From Brettanomyces bruxellensis (Eukaryota > Ascomycota > Pichiomycetes > Pichiales > Pichiaceae): DNA of 64,000 nucleotides. Under the pieces are notes generated by a model. It had not been told where the DNA came from. It searched no databases and saw only the letters and a program-made list of their open reading frames with translations. Shown here in pieces: positions 1 through 9,544 of the stretch (within the stretch, counting starts at the first letter, position 1; each line of letters opens with the position of its first letter). The position numbers and the translations under genes were made by a program. Location: contig NC_054689.1 of the NCBI RefSeq assembly GCF_011074885.1, forward strand, positions 1,984,001 to 2,048,000, written 5' to 3'.

Positions 1-1899
1 TGTGTGTTTATTGTTGATGAAGAGGATAACCTCATTTTTGAGTACACTGTAAAGCCATCGAGTCCAACATATTCATACGTGCACGAACAATTGTTGAGAA
101 TAGCGACTGATAATTCCTTTAGCAATACATCTGATTTTTCTACACCTAAATGCATTCACTGCTTTACTTCGGATGCCGTTATTGATAGTGTTCTTGAAAT
201 TGATTCGAAATGGAGGGTTGCTTGGAATAGGGTTGATAATGTTTACTTAATTGCTGTCGGAAGAATTGCATCACGCTATGTTGATGTTTATAGTGACGAC
301 GAGGATAATGATGAGGATGAAGACGAAAATGATGTTGATGTTGAGGTTGAGGATGATGACAGCAGCAATAGTAATGATAAATCAGATGCTAATGGAGAAA
401 ATAGCGAGAAGAGTTATGATGAGGATGCAAGCAATACTTTACAACCGTTAGATGAGCAAGATTCCATCGATGATCAGAACAAAGTAAATGATGGATCTTC
501 TCCAGTGAATAGTGAGAAGAATATGAATTTGGGATCTGATTCTAATTCTGTATCGAGAAAGCCATTGGTTAGCATGAACATTAATCCGGCTCAATACTTT
601 GACTTTTTCAAAACTTTTAGTTTTGTTGCAAAGGTGTTCTTAGAAACGAAAAGATTAACACCAGCGAACGTCACTAGATATAGTTATAGGTTGGTGTTCC
701 TTTTACAGGTTATGATAGACGGCTCATCTCCATATATCACTGATTTGAATCAACTCCGAGAGCTTTTACCAAATGATAGCATTTTTAAAAAGATTTTATC
801 CACCACAAGGCAGATACAGCAAACAGCCTCCAAGTCAATTCAAACCATGAATCAGATTAATAACTCCTTAGATCGTGGTTTAAATCTCTCTCGTATACGA
901 AATTCATCAATATTTGAAAAGTCAGGAAATCAGGTGCCATGGAGAGAAGCCAACCTCAAATATACACAGAACGAAATGTTTGTCGATGTTGTTGAAAAGA
1001 TTGATTACATTATTCCAAGATCTGGCTCGATTAACAACACATCAGCATCCATTTTGAATCTTGGATCTGCATACTATGAATTGCCCGGAGTCAATTCGAA
1101 CAGTGCTCCCACCAGAAAGCATAACGGCACCCCGGTCGTTGCTGCAATCAACGGGAAAATTACGTTCAATTCAAGTCTTAGTGGGATGCCAAAAATCCAA
1201 CTGGTACTAGATCTTTCAAGGCATAATATTGGTGTTCCAATGTTTCATCGATGCGTAGATCTTGGAACGTGGACAAATACTGGTCATGTCATCGAATTTA
1301 TTCCTCCAAACGAGAAATTTATATTGATGCAGTACAGATTGAATCTTTTGTCCAATAGTGAGAGGGAAAGTCCTAGAAATCCCTCTTATTACACGGGACT
1401 TGTTAGCACTACATTTTCATCTGGACTCGGATTAGCGAAAAATGTTTTCGTCGTTAATGTGCACACAAATACAGATTCCTCGGTTAAATCTATTAATGAT
1501 CTTGACATTGAAATACGACTGCCCGCCCCAAAAAGTACAGTTAACTGGATTGTTAAGGTTCTGCGAATCACACAGGGTAGTCTAGAGCTTAAGTCGCCTG
1601 GTGAGTATCATTGGGTATTTGATAAGGAAACTCCTCTCGGCATGTCATTCACTCTTAGGGGAGAAATTAAGCGCGAAGGTGAAGAGGATGTTGATCCTAG
1701 TAGTATCCCTGGGTTTGATTCATCAAAAATTACAGCCGTTGAACCTATGTATCTGAAAGTTGGATACCAGAATAAGGGAAGTGTTCCAAGCGGCATCTCA
1801 GTAAAATCACTAAATATTATTTCCGGTCTTCCTGGCAAGGTGAAACCTTACAAAGGTGTCAAATATACAACTCTTACGGGGGATGTTCAAGTGAGGTAA
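1..1899 (+). CDS. APM3: AP-3 adaptor complex mu subunit (5'-truncated by window edge)
   Basis: Medium chain of the AP-3 clathrin-adaptor complex, which sorts cargo from the Golgi/endosome directly to the vacuole. The reading frame is already open at base 1, so the true start lies upstream. The N-terminal longin-like half is interrupted at about residues 98-190 by a very acidic, serine/asparagine-rich insert, encoded by GAT/GAA-rich DNA at about 290-480. From about residue 311 (VPWRE) a complete mu-homology domain follows, ending in the family-typical ISGL...YKGVKY.T.TG..QVR tail. At least 632 residues are visible against about 480 in S. cerevisiae Apm3; the insert explains the excess. The downstream neighbour is convergent, with a 94 bp gap. 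Assignment rests on C-terminal similarity and is strong; other mu chains (Apm1, Apm2, Apm4) fit less well. Confidence 0.9.
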   Translation, partial: CVFIVDEEDNLIFEYTVKPSSPTYSYVHEQLLRIATDNSFSNTSDFSTPKCIHCFTSDAVIDSVLEIDSKWRVAWNRVDNVYLIAVGRIASRYVDVYSDDEDNDEDEDENDVDVEVEDDDSSNSNDKSDANGENSEKSYDEDASNTLQPLDEQDSIDDQNKVNDGSSPVNSEKNMNLGSDSNSVSRKPLVSMNINPAQYFDFFKTFSFVAKVFLETKRLTPANVTRYSYRLVFLLQVMIDGSSPYITDLNQLRELLPNDSIFKKILSTTRQIQQTASKSIQTMNQINNSLDRGLNLSRIRNSSIFEKSGNQVPWREANLKYTQNEMFVDVVEKIDYIIPRSGSINNTSASILNLGSAYYELPGVNSNSAPTRKHNGTPVVAAINGKITFNSSLSGMPKIQLVLDLSRHNIGVPMFHRCVDLGTWTNTGHVIEFIPPNEKFILMQYRLNLLSNSERESPRNPSYYTGLVSTTFSSGLGLAKNVFVVNVHTNTDSSVKSINDLDIEIRLPAPKSTVNWIVKVLRITQGSLELKSPGEYHWVFDKETPLGMSFTLRGEIKREGEEDVDPSSIPGFDSSKITAVEPMYLKVGYQNKGSVPSGISVKSLNIISGLPGKVKPYKGVKYTTLTGDVQVR

Positions 1900-1993
1900 T
1901 CAGTTAAGACGCCTTTTATCTAAATGTTTATATACTCAGATCCGAGATGTTCCTGACATCAAATCAAACCGTGGAAAATTCTGTATCTACATT

Positions 1994-2704
1994 TTAGTAT
2001 CCTGATGTGTGGGCTGCGTATCTTGGCTTTTTTGGCCTCGATATAAAACCATTCTGTAAAATTTCTATAAGCTGCCTAAAATCATTGATGACATAGTCTA
2101 TCTCGGGAATTTCATCTACAAGATGGGCATTATCTTTATGCTTCATTAAAACCAGAGAAAATCCAGCCTGAAGGCCAGCAAACATATCGTCACGGGAATC
2201 CCCCACCATAATCATTGTCTCTGGACCGACATTCCAGCTTTTGCAGATGTGTAATAGCGGTAATGGAGATGGCTTTGGAGGCTCAAATGATCTGGTTATA
2301 ATAGGATCATTTAATTGAAGCCCATCCAAATAGTGCTTGAGCAAGTAATCCACGGGTGCGATGTTGTTTCTCGTGCAAATGGTAAACTTTAGATTAGTAT
2401 TTTCACGCATGAAATGGAAAAGTGTATTGACACCATTTTGCGGTTTCATGTCGATCATTGCTTGGTTTTCCACGTCCTCGACTTTCTTCGTAGCAACAAT
2501 TTTCTTGTCCCCATCCAAACTACCAATATAATCCAAAATGTCAACTTTCTTTCCCACAATTCCTAGTGCTTGCCTCATCTGTTTAAACATATATGATTGC
2601 GGTTTTGTAAGTGTACCGTCCATATCAAAAACAATCCCATTGATCTGGGTTTCTCCAGGCTTCACAGCCTTTAAAACAAGTCTGCGTGCGGGCATTAACA
2701 GCAT
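1994..2704 (-). CDS. HAD-superfamily phosphatase, YOR131C-like
   Basis: Predicted haloacid-dehalogenase hydrolase of 236 residues, resembling the S. cerevisiae protein YOR131C (about 218 residues), whose substrate I do not know. Motif I is FDMDGTL with the nucleophile Asp27 and acid/base Asp29. A TICTRN segment fits motif II, a lysine in the PPKPSP segment fits motif III, and MVGDSRDD fits motif IV. The spacing is that of a subclass I HAD with a helical cap. Start is the ATG at 2704; another in-frame ATG lies three codons further in (MPARR). The N-terminal 20 residues are basic and could be a weak targeting signal, which is inference. Convergent with APM3. Confidence 0.88.
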   Translation of the reverse strand: MLLMPARRLVLKAVKPGETQINGIVFDMDGTLTKPQSYMFKQMRQALGIVGKKVDILDYIGSLDGDKKIVATKKVEDVENQAMIDMKPQNGVNTLFHFMRENTNLKFTICTRNNIAPVDYLLKHYLDGLQLNDPIITRSFEPPKPSPLPLLHICKSWNVGPETMIMVGDSRDDMFAGLQAGFSLVLMKHKDNAHLVDEIPEIDYVINDFRQLIEILQNGFISRPKKPRYAAHTSGY

Positions 2705-3266
2705 AAAATATTTGTTATATTAAGAAACTCGGTGTGGGGAAGACGTATGGAGAGAATCTGATCTGTACAATTATTCCCAATGGTTTAATGTATTTACGCT
2801 GCATTAAAACACCAATTACTATTATTCTTATTTTTTTTTTATTCTCTCTATCCGCACCCCACAAACCGAGTAATTAATTATTCTGGCGAGTCATCTCTGT
2901 TGCTTTGGTGTTAATTAGATGCCGCACGTAAAGCAAGGTATTAACTAAGGGTCGCATATTTTGTTGGTATTTGCACTTCAATATAGTGTAAGGTATCCAA
3001 CCTGTATGTGGGTGCGTTCTTGTATACCAAATTTCTACATATTAATGCTCTGTAAAGTATAGTGTCAAATTTCTGGGTTGCTTTCATCTTTCTTGGCATT
3101 TGCTGTTGCTCCAAACTTGTAGTTGCTTTTCATTCATATATATATATATATATGGCGGATGTGTAATTAATTGTGATTTTGTATCCATCTCCGTAACAAA
3201 TTTCTTCTTGAGCATCGATTTGTGTCCCTACGTAATCTTATCTCGAAGGAAATATTGCAACCCACA
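2705..3266. promoter_or_regulatory. Divergent promoter region, HAD phosphatase / hydrophilin-like gene
   Basis: 562 bp AT-rich spacer between two divergently transcribed genes. It holds a T-rich tract at about 2830-2840 and a (TA)n run at 3137-3154 that could serve as the TATA element of the rightward gene. I saw no STRE (AGGGG/CCCCT) motif or RNA gene. Confidence 0.45.
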
Positions 3267-3653
3267 ATGTCAAACTTAATCAACAAACTCTCTGAGAAAC
3301 TTGGAGACAAGAACGAAAAATCAGAAGACCAACATTTGTCTTCTTCTGGCAGCGGTGGTAGAAATTCAGGATTCGATAATTCTGATGACTACTCGGAACA
3401 AACCCAGCAAAGAGGAATGGGTGGTTCTCTAGGTGGTCACAATACGAGAATGGGTGGTCAAAGCAGATCACGGCAAACAAGATCAGGTGGCGGTATGAGG
3501 GATGATGTTGAGGATTTTGAGGATAACATTGATAAGACCATGAAGGGTAAGACAGGCCGTAATGATGAAGCCGGAGATTGGCAGGGTAACCAAGAATCGA
3601 TGAAATTCCAAAAGGATTCTTCGAAATCAGGATCTGGTTATGGTGATGAATAA
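3267..3653 (+). CDS. Small glycine-rich hydrophilin-like protein, uncharacterised
   Basis: A 128-residue, strongly hydrophilic protein with no Cys. About 22 of 128 residues are Gly, with many Ser, Asp, Arg and Gln. Its composition meets the usual definition of a hydrophilin (more than 6% Gly, high hydrophilicity), a class of desiccation- and osmotic-stress proteins. The first 15 residues (MSNLINKLSEKLGDK) could form a short amphipathic helix; the rest looks disordered, with GGxxMGGQ-type low complexity. The frame is open upstream without ATG, so I start at the ATG at 3267. I do not recognise a specific orthologue; a stress role is inferred from composition only. A (TA)n element lies about 115 bp upstream. 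Confidence 0.6.
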   Translation: MSNLINKLSEKLGDKNEKSEDQHLSSSGSGGRNSGFDNSDDYSEQTQQRGMGGSLGGHNTRMGGQSRSRQTRSGGGMRDDVEDFEDNIDKTMKGKTGRNDEAGDWQGNQESMKFQKDSSKSGSGYGDE

Positions 3654-3926
3654 CTTCGTTCACTTTTATCTAACGATTCTTTGTTTATTTGTTTGAGTGA
3701 CTCGGTATGGAGCAACTCTACATTTTCATGTTCAACATTTTTCTTTCCTTTTTTTACACCAAATGCAGATACGTATCTCTACCATAGTGCCTAGTTAAGT
3801 AAAGCATAGTATAAAAGCAAAGCATATATGGTATATGGTACAAATAGAATATAAATATGGTCGTAAGCTCTTAAAATTTCAAAGGTAGTGCGCGGAATAT
3901 ATCGATAATTGCCGATATGGGAGGCT

Positions 3927-5748
3927 TTATTTCCAACCATTGATTGATTCGTTCTCTAAAGTGGATGTAATATAAGTGTTCGTAAGCCGACACCAGTTTT
4001 TAAACACGGATAGTTCGTCGACGGTGTTGTTCGTACGAGTTTTGACTAATCTTATGCCGTCATACTTAGAATTTGCGATTTTGAAAAGTGATGTTTTCAC
4101 CAATTGATTAGACAGGCGAAGGTTCGTACACCTGGATATATTGTTATCCACAGACTCCACTAACTTGTGTAGCTTCTTACCAAAGTTTTCCCTTCCCACT
4201 ATCGAATCCATGTCCAGAATACTGCATATAATTACCCGAAGACTCTTAAGTATTTTCATGCACTTAAGTACAATAAGCGACAATAAAGGTTGAAGTTTGA
4301 ATATCTCAAAATCATCAAATTGCTCGTCAATCAAATTAATAACCTTTTTGCTGTATTTATAAATGTCGTACTCCGTCTCAAAGATGAAGTCTTCAATCTG
4401 TGTGTTGTTTATTGTGCTGATTTTCGGCGTTAGCTTTCCGATATAAACCGTCAACTCCGATGAATACTTGAGTATATTCAAAAATTTGTATTCTGAGTTC
4501 GGAAGCTTCAAACTCTTTTCTATATTCTTCATGTCATTACGCTTTTGCATATTATTAGACATTAAAATAAGTTCCATACCAATCTTGAAATATTCCATGT
4601 CTACCTTTGGACTGCTCTGATCAGCAGATCCTTGGATCTCTGTACTTTCAAAACTTTGTATAAAGCCCTTTATAAATGTCTCATCCAGCGAGTAGTACAA
4701 AGTAGAACTTCTAGGCGTCCCGAAGTAAAGGGAGTAACAGTTGTCTAGAATCATAAGATGCATAAGATTATGGAAGTCAGTACTCGTGAAATCTTCTGTT
4801 GACAACCTCCAATCCTTGAAGACGCTAAAAGCAACACCAAATCCTATGGAAAACTCATTTCCGGAAAGAATCACGATGTAATTCAGTAAAACCATGGTTG
4901 TGGTGAAAATTATTCTGGCACTCTTATTCTCCCTGATGGAAGATTTCGTTGCAACAAGTTTTATCGTGTTCTCCAACGTCACCATGGCCTCAACAAAGCC
5001 AGATGAAAACTCTAGACTGTTCAAAATCTGAAGAGCCTGCCCCAATATTTCTAGCACTTGAATGTATTCTTCACCATTTAGCTGTTGGATGCAGTTCACC
5101 AAGATATCTCTTTGCGGTAAAACTGGGTACTTAACCTGTAGCTTATCATAAAAAGCGTTCAAATTCGCCTGAAGAGCGCTGTAAAAGGCATCATACTGAG
5201 GTTTTCCAACTGACTGCTGCATTTTTTGGTTTTGCTGCTGTATTGGCAATCCCGACTGTTGAGGTTGCTTTGGATCAAGTGTCATGTTTGCCGCCCGGCC
5301 ACCAGTTATAGATGGAGCAGGACTTACCACTTTGGAAATGCGTCCCCTAAAGAAATCCTCTTCTGTTTCAGAAGTTAGCCCATTGGTCGAGTCAGAGGCC
5401 CCCAGAGAGGATCCAGCCAATGGAAAGCGTGGTGAACCAGCGGGCGGTGTGCGAGAAAATGATGAACCCCTTAATCCAAAGGAAAAGCCAGTGGCCGCAG
5501 ACGAGTTCACCGAGTCAATGGACCCTTTTCTTGGAGGTGTGAATGGAGGAACGTCATACGGCACCTTCCAGAACAGCTGCTGAGCCTGGGCACCTGATTG
5601 GCTGCCTTGGGAATTGATAGACATCGATCTTGAACGTGCTAATGGCGGTAAAATTGCCGGACCCGTACTGGAAGCTGCCGAGAGCCCAGTTGATTTCACT
5701 CGTGACTGTTGCAAGAATGAGGAAGCATTAGGAAGCAATGGTGAGCCA

Positions 5749-5787
<39 letters not shown>

Positions 5788-6956
5788 CCCTGGGTTTGTG
5801 TTTGTGACTGAGGCTGTATCTGCGGCTGAATCTGGGCCTGAGCCTGAGCCTGAAGTTGAGGCTGCACTTGTGACAATTGCTGGGGCTGTGTTACACCATA
5901 TTGGGACAAGCTTTGCGAACGTGAGTGGCCCTGAACACGGAACTGAGAGCTTGACTGAGATGGTGGAGATTGAAACTGAAACTGCTGTCGCTGTTGCTGA
6001 GATTGAGATATCAATTGTGGCTGGGAGGGGACCGAGGAAAACCCGGAATCAGGGAAACTTGGATAAGAGACTGGGGGAAGAAGAATCTGCTGAGCAGACT
6101 TGAATCCCTCCAGAGACAGAGGACCCTGTGGCTGCTGAGATGGTAGTTGTTGTGGAAGAAGAGTCTGTGCATTGCCTAATATAGTATTTCGGCCATCAAG
6201 TGCTGCCTCTGGGGCCGAAAATGTCGTATATGAAAGGCCCGATGATTTTTGTGACATCGGCGAGTGCGACCCTGTTGATGCTGATTTCCTCTTTCGACTC
6301 TTGGTGTATCCTTTATTTGGACCTCTCTTCAGTGGTATCCGTGTAAATGTGCACATGTCCCCGTTTTTCTGACAGTTCGAGCATGTTTTCAAAAGCTGGT
6401 TATTCGTCATGTTCAACACCGCATTGCACCGTATCTTTTTGCGGCGGCATTGATCGCATGCCCGAGACACTTTGCTCCTCTTCCTCGGCGGTATTGTTTT
6501 CGTTTCATTCTTCGGCCTTGACAAATGGTTTTGTGATAAAACGGAACCTCCAGAATGCAACGATGAATTCCCAGAATGGGACGAACTTCGGGATGAAACC
6601 GAAGGCCTTTGCTCTGTGATTAAATTCGAAAGATGTGGTCTGCGGTCTTCGTTTACTTTGTTGTTAGATGCACTCTTTAGATTATTTCCCTCAACATGTT
6701 GTTCGGGGCCATTTGTAGAACTTTCTTTCAAGGATGTGCCCTTTTCTTCTATACTTCCTTTCCCTGACTTCTCTTGCTCAGAACTCGATGCCAGTACTGT
6801 CGTAATGTCACTCGGTGGTATTATTCTTGGTTGTTCACTATTTGTTTGTTTAGAACTGGTCTCATCCTTGCCATTAATCTGAATCATAGAAATATCTGTA
6901 TGTAGCTTTGTAGCCATCTGGGGCAGTACTTCTCGTTCGATTTCCGTCACTTGCAT
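3927..6956 (-). CDS. Zn2Cys6 transcription factor, RGT1-like glucose-responsive regulator
   Basis: A 1009-residue binuclear zinc-cluster regulator. The cluster is at residues 167-202 (Cys167, 170, 177, 192, 195, 202), with an unusually long 14-residue spacing between the third and fourth cysteines. It is followed by the basic linker PLKRGPNKGY, which is characteristic of S. cerevisiae Rgt1 and its relatives, repressors of hexose-transporter genes controlled by glucose through Snf3/Rgt2-Mth1/Std1. Residues about 280-405 are extremely Gln-rich, with alternating QA/QP/QT dipeptides and a run of about 12 Gln at about 390-403. The last 400 residues form a helical regulatory domain. The N-terminus is Ser/Thr/Asn-rich, plausible for phosphorylation. 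Rgt1 itself is about 1170 residues. Orthology to RGT1 rather than a paralogue is likely but unproven. The 5' end faces a 2.6 kb intergenic region. Confidence 0.85.
5746..5788 (-). repeat. CAA/TTG trinucleotide repeat encoding polyglutamine
   Basis: A near-perfect (TTG)n run on the + strand, about 12-13 units, encoding the Gln tract of the RGT1-like factor. Pure CAA codons, without CAG interruptions, suggest recent slippage expansion and likely strain-to-strain length variation. The surrounding 400 bp has looser CAG/CAA-rich periodicity. Confidence 0.8.
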
Positions 6957-8646
6957 GTGTTGACGACCCTTCCGTTTATTTACAGGAAGATGAAATGTCT
7001 TGGGTGAATTGAATTAGAAAACAATCTGCAGGATATCAATTCAGTCCGATGCGTATAGGGGATAAACAAAAAAAATCGTGCAAAGTGTATTTTTGTTTTT
7101 TATTTTATCCCTTTTTTCCTCAAAAATTGCCAATTGTCAAGTTGAATATTATTATATTTTCAGTTAACTTCTTTTCAGTTTTCATATGCCTATTACTGGA
7201 GAAATGTGGGGTGATTTATCCGTGACAACAGGTCTATTGTTTGCTGGGAAGAAAAACAGTGCGGGTTAATGAATGAGAATTTTTTTTCGGAAAGCAAAAA
7301 AATAAAATAAAATGGAAGAATAAAAAAAATTATGTATAAAAGTAAGAACAGTACAGGCAGAAGTGAGACGAAGCAAAAGGAGCAATATATACAATGTGTG
7401 ATGTGAAGTACGAATCGAATGCTTTATGGTATTTGAAAAGCATTTATTTAACAATTTTATGATTAGATGAGCAGGATGAGACCATAGTGATTAAGACAAA
7501 ACCTAATGTTCAATAGTAAAGTTAAATCACGCCGAAAAAATAATGATCTCTTCCAGCCAACGGAAAAAGGCCCGAATATCACTTTATGGGGGATATATTT
7601 CCCAAAATAATAATTTTGGAGAAGGGAGATTACGGCAAACAAGGAACATACTATAAAATATTACCCCAATACAGTCACAAGAATTAGAAAAATAAAAGTC
7701 TGCTGGCATTGATCATTTTTTTAATTTTTTTTTTTTTTTGATTGTTTACTTGTTGCAGTCTTCGCTTCCTCTTGACCGGGAAATTCTATCAATGGAATAA
7801 AATAGATTTATGGGAAATGTAAGAAAACAAGATTCAATAAGGAAAAATTACAAATATAATATCTGAAGTAATATCTGATTCTCTGTATGATAGTATTCGT
7901 TACATGGTTGTACGTTATGTCATATTTTACAAGATTTGGCCTTTTAAAAAATTTTGAATCCAGTAGGTGTGTCATCATATAGTGTAACCAAGGATAAAAA
8001 AACCTCATGTTTTTCCGCGAAAACCTGACTAAAAGAGAAAAAAAATTCAGGGAACTATAGGGATAATAGACGATGATTCTTGATTCAAACAACGAACGAC
8101 CCCGGAATTTTCTCTCGCGAACATCTTTTTTCCTATAAGCAACTACAAATTGTATTCGAGCAAAATGTTTGTCGGTCTGCCTGCCCATGCGGGGATGACA
8201 CTTGAATATTATTAACTCCTTATTGTAAGAATTTATTTATTTATACGTATATGTTAAAACCGTGATTTTTGTAACAAGACCAGACCCTATTTATCTTATC
8301 ATCCTATAAAGGAATTTTTAAAGTTAGAGGTTACCCCGGACTTTCTCATGGTTGCTCTATTCTGCTTAGGACTCCGCATTCCGTAACGGACTAGTGTTCA
8401 TCATTTTTCATATAATTTCAACTGGAAAGAAACAGTTAGATTCCATTTTGTTGTTTTGTTCACAGAAATAGGTTACAAATCTCACTTCTTCTCGTTTTTT
8501 TGATCCAGAGTTCACTACTTGAAATGAAATAATGTATTAGAATATACTGCTACAATTCGGCCGATGAAAAATAAAGTTCTAATTGAGCTCAAGAACCTTT
8601 TCAGTTTCCGTAGTTGCCCGGAATTCATACTTCCTTTCCGTGAAAG

Positions 8647-8672
<26 letters not shown>
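8647..8672. repeat. Poly(dA:dT) tract, 26 bp
   Basis: Uninterrupted run of 26 T on the + strand in the intergenic region between the two zinc-cluster genes. Such tracts exclude nucleosomes in yeast promoters. Confidence 0.95.
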
Positions 8673-8677
<5 letters not shown>

Positions 8678-9461
8678 GTTCCCTATAAGAGATTTTTGGC
8701 AGCCCTTCGTATCCTAAATATATTCTGTAATTTTTTGTGGGGAAGCATGGCGGCTGAATAACTCTAGATAGAAAGTTTTTCCGAACTTCGACTTATTTAG
8801 ACGCGTCGGTTTTGCTTTTTTCGCTATCAACGGCGATTTTACCTATTTCGGATGGTTTATTTATGATAGCATCAAAACGTATAAAATGCCGTAAACCTCG
8901 GGTGAAAGTCCAGATTTGTTTTGCATAGAACAGTTTATTATTATTATGTATCACCCTGATTCAGATTCAAATTCGCCTGCATACGACCATTGTTCGTAAT
9001 TATGTATCTCGCATTGTAGTTTCGACGAGCATATATGCTAATTGGTGAATGAGTGCGGGCGAATAAATTTTACAAGGAGTTCAAATAGTTTAATAGTGCC
9101 GAGTAATCAGATCTATGATTACACGATAAGTGGTAGATGGGATAAGAAAATATAACAGAGAGCTTGGTATATATTACCATTGGCTTTTTATTCCTGGTTT
9201 TGATATTCTTAGTTGCACTCTAAGAGCTTAAATTTTAGTACTTTATTTCATCTTGGCGTTCTGGGAGATTTACCGAAAAAATTTAAAAAAAAGAACAAAA
9301 ATAAATAAATAAATTGAATCAATAGAAAGTGCGCTTTGAAAGTTTAGTTTATCACGTATTGTATTACTCTTTTGCTAAACTCCGAACTGCGTCTCGTTCC
9401 TTTTCCAAACAGCCACGTCTTGCAATTTTCTCCGCTTGATTAAACTCTGGTAGACTGATTC

Positions 9462-9497
9462 ATGTGGAGTTCGGCCTTGATAGTAATAAAGGGATAG
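9462..9497 (+). promoter_or_regulatory. Upstream ORF (11 codons) before the Zn2Cys6 gene
   Basis: ATG at 9462 followed by ten codons and TAG at 9495-9497, in a different frame from the main ORF and ending 47 nt before its ATG. If the transcript starts upstream of 9462, ribosomes meet this ATG first, so it could reduce translation of the regulator. Its presence in the mRNA is inferred. Confidence 0.45.
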
Positions 9498-9544
9498 CCA
9501 ACTGTTATCTAGTGATCAAAATTTCAGATCTGGGATTTAAGAAT

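Larger units (their letters stand above)
6957..9544. promoter_or_regulatory. 2.6 kb intergenic region between two divergent Zn2Cys6 regulator genes
   Basis: No convincing gene in about 2.6 kb, the longest gap in the window. Open frames inside it (for example 7808-8188) are composed of rare, low-complexity translations and look random. It contains a 26-base T run (8647-8672), an 11-12 base T tract near 7730 and several AT-rich blocks typical of nucleosome-depleted promoters. Both flanking genes have their 5' ends here, so it probably carries both promoters and long leaders. An unannotated non-coding RNA cannot be excluded. I saw no tRNA, snRNA or LTR signature. Confidence 0.5.

Noticed and set aside
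7808..8188. 126-codon open frame on the minus strand in the large intergenic gap
   Set aside because: Translation is rich in Phe/Tyr/Arg with no motif, as random frames in AT-rich DNA give; no conserved features and no good context.
6957..9544. CGGANNA (Rgt1-type) sites as evidence of auto-regulation
   Set aside because: I counted only about four matches in 2.6 kb, near the number expected by chance.
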